From: Vulcanococcus sp. Clear-D1
GTDB taxonomy: Bacteria > Cyanobacteriota > Cyanobacteriia > PCC-6307 > Cyanobiaceae
DNA length: 64,000 bases
Assembly: GCF_014654725.1 (NCBI RefSeq)
Contig: NZ_JACVZV010000036.1
Span: 1-64,000 of the forward strand
Direction of reading: 5' to 3'
In this document: positions 57,228 to 64,000 of the stretch, one piece after another
How positions within the stretch are numbered: position 1 is the stretch's first letter
How the letters are laid out: the number at the start of each line of letters is the position of its first letter
Made by a program: the position numbers and the translations under genes
The notes under the pieces: generated by a model
The model's database searches: none
What the model was told of the DNA's origin: nothing
Seen by the model: only the letters and a program-made list of their open reading frames with translations

Positions 57228-57632
57228 TCAGGCCTTGCTGGCTTGCATGCGGGCGCGGGCGCGGGCCAGTTCCTGCTGAGCCTTGATCTTGTCGGTGCTG
57301 GAGGGCTGGCCTTCGAACTTGGCGAGGGCCGCGGTTGCGGCATCCAGCTCCTTACCGGCGGCTTCAGCGTTGATGCTGCTGCCGAGCTCGGCAGCATTCA
57401 CCAACACAGTCACCTCGTCGGCATCGACTTCGGCAAAGCCACCCTGGAGGGCGATGGCTTTCCAGCCATTACCCTCACGAACCCGCAGCACACCGAAATC
57501 GAGGGCGGTGAGCAGGGAAACGTGGCCGGGAAGAATGCCGAGCTGACCGGTAGTACTGGGCAGGATCACTTCGTCGGCGTTGCCGTCGAAGACGCTCTGG
57601 TCAGGTGCCAGAACGCGGAGGGTGAGAGACAT
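57228..57632 (-). CDS. atpC: ATP synthase F1 subunit epsilon
   Basis: The 134-residue protein begins MSLTLRVLAPDQSVFDGNAD and has the family segment LPSTTGQLGILPGHVSLLTA. It ends in the helical hairpin (DKIKAQQELARARARMQASK). Epsilon binds gamma and restrains ATP hydrolysis. It follows atpD by 16 bases and ends at a terminator. Confidence 0.97.
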   Translation of the reverse strand: MSLTLRVLAPDQSVFDGNADEVILPSTTGQLGILPGHVSLLTALDFGVLRVREGNGWKAIALQGGFAEVDADEVTVLVNAAELGSSINAEAAGKELDAATAALAKFEGQPSSTDKIKAQQELARARARMQASKA

Positions 57633-57648
57633 CAGTTAAGACTCCGGA

Positions 57649-59109
<1,461 letters not shown>

Positions 59110-59390
59110 TTATGGGAGAAGTCGCTGGGGACGCGCAGCGGGTCCAGACCCGCTCCGAAGCGGCGCAACCTTACCACTGCGTGCCATCCCTCCGTTCTGT
59201 TCGGTAGAGCGACACCAGCTGTTCGGTCAACCGCCCCAGTGGGCGCTTGAACCGCGGTGGGCTGCCCCCATAGCTTGGCACTCACGGCAGGCGAGTGCTA
59301 ACTCCCTCCGCCGGGCGTCTCGACGCCGCGACCCTGGCAGCGTCTCTGGCGCCATGCCAATGGTTTCGCCTTCTTCATCGCATTCCATCC
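59110..59390. promoter_or_regulatory. Divergent atpD / groES promoter region
   Basis: This 281-base gap holds the promoters for atpD (minus) and groESL (plus). It contains a CIRCE operator about 90 bases before groES. The atpD promoter cannot be pinpointed by eye. Confidence 0.6.
59275..59301 (+). promoter_or_regulatory. CIRCE operator (HrcA-binding) of groESL
   Basis: TTGGCACTC, nine bases, then GAGTGCTAA matches the CIRCE inverted repeat TTAGCACTC-N9-GAGTGCTAA with one mismatch and the exact nine-base spacer. CIRCE binds the heat-shock repressor HrcA, so groES and groEL are probably derepressed on heat stress. Confidence 0.92.
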
Positions 59391-59702
59391 ATGGCTGCTG
59401 TTTCTCTCAGCGTTTCCACCGTCAAGCCCCTCGGCGACCGCATCTTCATCAAGGTGTCGGAGTCTGAGGAAAAAACCGCCGGCGGCATCCTTCTGCCTGA
59501 CACCGCCAAGGAAAAGCCCCAGGTGGGCGAAGTGGTGCAGGTGGGTCCCGGTAAGCGCAACGACGACGGCTCCCGTCAGGCCCCTGAAGTGAGCATCGGC
59601 GACAAGGTGCTCTACAGCAAGTACGCCGGCACCGACATCAAACTCGGCACCGACGAGTACGTGCTCCTGTCCGAGAAGGACATCCTGGCTGTCGTCAGCT
59701 GA
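59391..59702 (+). CDS. groES: Co-chaperonin GroES
   Basis: The 103-residue protein begins [20 protein letters not shown]. It has the mobile loop [20 protein letters not shown] and ends [15 protein letters not shown]. It caps GroEL during protein folding. ATG 59391 was chosen; the open frame extends upstream through the CIRCE region without homology. It is followed by groEL after 76 bases. Confidence 0.97.
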   Translation: MAAVSLSVSTVKPLGDRIFIKVSESEEKTAGGILLPDTAKEKPQVGEVVQVGPGKRNDDGSRQAPEVSIGDKVLYSKYAGTDIKLGTDEYVLLSEKDILAVVS

Positions 59703-59747
59703 GCGATCGCGCACCGCGAGATCGATTTCCGCTTAACCGTTTCACTA

Positions 59748-61410
<1,663 letters not shown>

Positions 61411-61460
61411 TCCCGCTCGGGTTCACTGAACCGAACCAATCCGGTCTGATTGATGCATCC

Positions 61461-61486
61461 AGGGAGGGCTTCGGCCCTCCCTTTTT
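61461..61486 (+). terminator. Terminator of groESL
   Basis: A nine-base-pair stem AGGGAGGGC / GCCCTCCCT with the stable loop TTCG is followed by four T. It lies about 50 bases after the groEL stop. Confidence 0.92.
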
Positions 61487-61565
61487 CGTGTCTGGTGGAA
61501 GCCGGGCCTGGGATGGCGGCCGCACCAATGAAGTGTTACGAACGACACGAAATGGCGGCGCAACG

Positions 61566-61579
61566 GTAGCTTTCGCTAC
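61566..61579 (+). promoter_or_regulatory. NtcA-type site upstream of the ammonium transporter
   Basis: GTAGCTTTCGCTAC is a perfect GTA-N8-TAC match to the NtcA consensus. NtcA activates nitrogen-assimilation genes under nitrogen limitation, and ammonium transporters are typical targets. The site ends only six bases before the ATG at 61586, which fits better if translation starts further downstream. Confidence 0.7.
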
Positions 61580-61585
61580 CGAATA

Positions 61586-62896
61586 ATGGTGTGGGCGCGC
61601 AGGAAGGTCGCAGCACCTGCTGAGGCGATTTTGCTTCTTTTTGCGGCTGAACCAGCGCAGCATGCAGCCAACAACGGCTTCGTGCTGATCAGTGCAGCGC
61701 TGGTGTTGATGATGACGCCGGCTCTGGCCCTCTTCTATGCCGGCTTTGTGCGAAGCCGCAATGTGCTCAACACCATGGTGATGAGCTTTGCTGCCATGGG
61801 CTTGGTGAGCGTGCTCTGGGTGCTGTTTGGCTACAGCCTTGCCTTCTCACCCGGCAGTGGCCCCCTGGCGCCGTTCATCGGTGGCCTGCAATGGGCTGGT
61901 TTGAGTAATTGGTCGGCCCCTTACGGCGATGGTCAGCTGAGCCACGGCGCCGTGGCGTTCTTCCAGCTCACCTTCGCGATCATCACCCCCGCGCTGATCT
62001 CAGGTGCGGTGGTGGAGCGCATGAACTTCCGCGCCTGGATGCTGTTTGTGCTGCTTTGGAGCACCTTCATCTATCTGCCCCTGGCCCACATGGTGTGGGG
62101 GCCTGGCGGTTTCCTTGGCCCTGAGGGCCTGGGTGCCCTGGATTTCGCCGGTGGCCTGGTGGTGGAGATGGCCTCCGGCGTGGGGGCTGCGGTGACCGCC
62201 GCGGTGGTGGGCAGTCGCCGCAACCATCCCGAGCACAATGCCCCGCCGCACAACGTGCCCTTCATCCTGTTGGGGGCCGGTCTGCTCTGGTTCGGCTGGT
62301 TCGGCTTCAACGGTGGCAGTGGCCTGGTGGCCGGCAATCTGGCCTCGCTGGCTTGCCTCACCACCAACACTGCCGGTGCCTCCGCGGCCTTGGGCTGGAT
62401 GCTGATTGAAACCGTGCAACGCGGTAAGCCCACGGCGGTGGGTGTGGCCACCGGTGCGGTGGCGGGCTTGGTGGCGATCACCCCCGCTGCCGGTTATGTG
62501 AGCCCGTTGGGTGCCCTGGTGATCGGTTTTGCAGCGGCCTTCCTCTGCAGCTGGGCCCTCCAGCTCAAGAACCGTTCTCGCCTCGACGACAGCCTCGATG
62601 TGCTGCCGGTGCATGGCGTGGCAGGCCTGCTGGGCATCCTGCTCACCGGTGTGTTGGCACTGTCTTCGGTGAATCCTGCTGGCGCCAACGGTCTGCTGGC
62701 TGGTAACCCCGCTCAGCTGCTGATTCAGATCAAGGCGGCCGGCTTCACCGCGCTGTGGGTGGGTGTGGGCACCTTTGTGATCCTCCAGGCCCTCCGCATG
62801 GTGATCCCGCTGCGGGCCAGCGATGCCGAGGAGCGCCAAGGCCTCGACATCAATGCCCATGGCGAGGAGGCCTACAACACCGAGTTCACGATGTGA
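61586..62896 (+). CDS. amt: Ammonium transporter Amt
   Basis: The protein has about 11 membrane helices. Amt signatures include MMTPALALFYAGFVRSRNVL, LPLAHMVWGPGGFLG with the LDFAGGLVVEMASGVGAA block, and HGVAGLLGILLTGVLAL with the second pore histidine; the pore His pair is present. It conducts ammonium across the plasma membrane. ATG 61586 gives 436 residues. A TTG at 61631 (LLLFAAEPAQHAANNGF) with GAGG upstream would leave room for a promoter after the NtcA site. Confidence 0.93.
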   Translation: MVWARRKVAAPAEAILLLFAAEPAQHAANNGFVLISAALVLMMTPALALFYAGFVRSRNVLNTMVMSFAAMGLVSVLWVLFGYSLAFSPGSGPLAPFIGGLQWAGLSNWSAPYGDGQLSHGAVAFFQLTFAIITPALISGAVVERMNFRAWMLFVLLWSTFIYLPLAHMVWGPGGFLGPEGLGALDFAGGLVVEMASGVGAAVTAAVVGSRRNHPEHNAPPHNVPFILLGAGLLWFGWFGFNGGSGLVAGNLASLACLTTNTAGASAALGWMLIETVQRGKPTAVGVATGAVAGLVAITPAAGYVSPLGALVIGFAAAFLCSWALQLKNRSRLDDSLDVLPVHGVAGLLGILLTGVLALSSVNPAGANGLLAGNPAQLLIQIKAAGFTALWVGVGTFVILQALRMVIPLRASDAEERQGLDINAHGEEAYNTEFTM

Positions 62897-62899
62897 GCG

Positions 62900-63388
62900 T
62901 CAGCCCTTGCTGGCTGGTTTGAAGGTGAGCGCGACGCCGTTGTTGCAGTAGCGCTTGCCGGTGGGTTTGGGGCCGTCATCAAAGACGTGCCCCTGATGTC
63001 CGCCGCAGCGTTTGCAGTGGTATTCGGTGCGCGGCACGATCAGCTTGAAATCGATCTTGGTGCCGATGGCCTGCGGTAGGGGCTGCCAGAAGCTGGGCCA
63101 GCCGGTGCCGCTGTCGTATTTGGCCTTGGAGCTGAACAGGGGCAGATCACAGCCGGCGCAGTTGAAGGTGCCGGCACGCTTTTCGTTGTTGAGGGGGCTG
63201 CTGAAGGGGCGCTCGGTGCCTTCCTTGCGCAGCACCTGGTAAGCGGCAGGGCTCAGGCGCCGCTTCCACTCGGCATCGCTGAGGTTCCACTGTGGGTCCG
63301 CCGCCGCTGACGCCGCCTCCGCAGCGCTGGCGCCCAGCATCGGGCTGAACAGAGCCGTGAGGCTCGCCAGAAAACTGCGGCGGGGCAT
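62900..63388 (-). CDS. msrB: Peptide-methionine (R)-S-oxide reductase with export signal
   Basis: The MsrB domain has the zinc cysteines CAGC and CKRC, the motif YDSGTGWPSFWQPL and the catalytic cysteine in KRYCNNGVAL. The first 30 residues (MPRRSFLASLTALFSPMLGA then ASAAEAA) look like a Tat-type signal with RRSFL, so the enzyme probably repairs oxidised methionine in the periplasm or thylakoid lumen. ATG 63388 was chosen. It converges with amt, three bases apart. Confidence 0.92.
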   Translation of the reverse strand: MPRRSFLASLTALFSPMLGASAAEAASAAADPQWNLSDAEWKRRLSPAAYQVLRKEGTERPFSSPLNNEKRAGTFNCAGCDLPLFSSKAKYDSGTGWPSFWQPLPQAIGTKIDFKLIVPRTEYHCKRCGGHQGHVFDDGPKPTGKRYCNNGVALTFKPASKG

Positions 63389-63434
63389 CGTCAAGGTGCG
63401 GGTTGGAAAGGCTGAGGTGTGATCAGGGTTGTGA

Positions 63435-63668
63435 TCAGAGCTTGAACCAGCCGGCGCTCAGGGCCGTGGCCAGACCAAGAAAGACCGCCAGCAGCGTCCA
63501 GGTGATGCGATTCAGCGTGGCCTCGGCGCTGCGGGCACTGCTGAACATGGAGCTGCCACTGGAGGCCAGGCCGCCCATGCCATCGCCCTTGGGGCTGTGC
63601 AATAACACGCTGATCATCAGCAGAATGCCGCTGGCCAGCCAGATCCAGGTGAAAACGGTTTGGAGCAT
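63435..63668 (-). CDS. secG: Protein-export membrane protein SecG
   Basis: The 77-residue protein has two membrane helices (TWIWLASGILLMISVLLH and ITWTLLAVFLGLATALSAG) flanking the conserved loop SPKGDGMGGLASSGSSMFSS. It is the accessory subunit of the SecYEG translocon. It lies 22 bases after gpmI, the usual cyanobacterial order. Confidence 0.95.
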   Translation of the reverse strand: MLQTVFTWIWLASGILLMISVLLHSPKGDGMGGLASSGSSMFSSARSAEATLNRITWTLLAVFLGLATALSAGWFKL

Positions 63669-63690
63669 GGCGGAAGCCTAAAGGGCCGGA

Positions 63691-64000
63691 TCAGACTCCC
63701 AAGGTCTGGGGAATCCTGTTGGGCACAGCCGGGCTGCCGAGCGGCACCACCAGAGATGTGCCGGTCATGCGGGCTGGTTGGGGTAACCCCAGGATTTCGA
63801 GCAGCGTGGGGGCGATATCGGCAAGGCCACCGCCGCTGCGCAGCTCCACCGCATTGCCATGGCCAGGCAGTTTCCGCTTTTCGCCTTCCACCAGGATCAC
63901 CGGCACCGGATTGGTGGTGTGGGCGGTCCAGGGCCGGCCATCCGGGCCTTCCATCAATTCAGCGTTGCCGTGGTCGGCCGTCACCAGCAGGGTGCCGCCC
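63691..64000 (-). CDS. gpmI: 2,3-bisphosphoglycerate-independent phosphoglycerate mutase, C-terminal part
   Basis: The fragment reads [20 protein letters not shown], which contains the Asp-His metal ligands of alkaline-phosphatase-type iPGM. It continues with [33 protein letters not shown] and MTGTSL. iPGM interconverts 3- and 2-phosphoglycerate with bound manganese. The 5' part lies beyond the window edge at 64000, so only about 100 residues are seen. Confidence 0.93.
   Translation of the reverse strand, partial: GGTLLVTADHGNAELMEGPDGRPWTAHTTNPVPVILVEGEKRKLPGHGNAVELRSGGGLADIAPTLLEILGLPQPARMTGTSLVVPLGSPAVPNRIPQTLGV

Noticed and set aside
61535-61548. Second NtcA-like GT-N10-AC element before amt
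   Set aside because: It matches only the loose four-base form; the perfect GTA-N8-TAC copy 30 bases downstream is a much better candidate.

Overview
The window is chromosomal DNA of a high-GC picocyanobacterium of the Synechococcus/Cyanobium type. The evidence is an allophycocyanin operon (apcA-apcB-apcC), a core-membrane linker ApcE with three linker repeats, the split cyanobacterial ATP synthase operons including a b' subunit, the plastid-type ribosomal protein PSRP-3/Ycf65, a System II cytochrome c maturation pair (Ccs1/CcdA), a cyanobacterial P-II protein, a CIRCE-type groESL promoter and scattered HIP1 palindromes (GCGATCGC).

Region 1 (1 to about 17.4 kb) is an accessory surface-polysaccharide island. 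It is visibly richer in A+T than the rest and is flanked on the left by a decayed IS3-type transposase. A minus-strand operon (8947 to 563) carries a CMP-nonulosonate synthetase, three tandem paralogous putative glycosyltransferases, a four-part CBS-NeuB-SAF-TIM-barrel fusion and two different sulfotransferases. Divergent from it lie kpsC (double Kdo-transferase type) and a KpsS-like protein fused to a PlsC-type acyltransferase domain. Convergent with these is an operon for an OlsB-like GNAT acyltransferase, a dedicated acyl carrier protein and a beta-ketoacyl-ACP synthase. A Wza-like outer-membrane export protein closes the island. I infer a sulfated, nonulosonate-containing capsule with its own lipid-anchor or lipid-modification machinery. 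No ABC transporter (KpsM/T) or UDP-GlcNAc 2-epimerase is visible here.

Region 2 (17.5 to 36.8 kb) is core: rlmH, purB, tlyA, glnB, queF, ccs1, ccdA, ftsW, the apc genes, a methyltransferase, and the ATP synthase operon atpI-B-E-F'-F-H-A-G ending in a strong terminator.

Region 3 (36.9 to 47.8 kb) holds a tightly overlapping operon (2OG-Fe(II) oxygenase, ferredoxin, small protein, DUF3326, YchJ), then ald, nadE-nadD-GTPase, pepP, a VapBC-type toxin-antitoxin pair and a HAD hydrolase that appears to need a non-canonical CTG start.

Region 4 (47.9 to 57.2 kb) starts with PSRP-3. It then holds a translationally coupled signalling operon: FHA membrane protein, atypical YKD/DND kinase with zinc ribbon, von Willebrand A protein, PP2C phosphatase with membrane anchor, and a membrane protein. 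This operon is divergent from a class A penicillin-binding protein with an N-terminal FHA domain, which ends tail-to-tail with a rhomboid pseudoprotease. I read this as a phosphorylation triad like those described with TerY, apparently wired to peptidoglycan synthesis.

Region 5 (57.2 to 64 kb) contains atpD-atpC, the divergent groES-groEL operon with a CIRCE operator, an ammonium transporter with an NtcA-like site, msrB, secG and the 3' part of gpmI.
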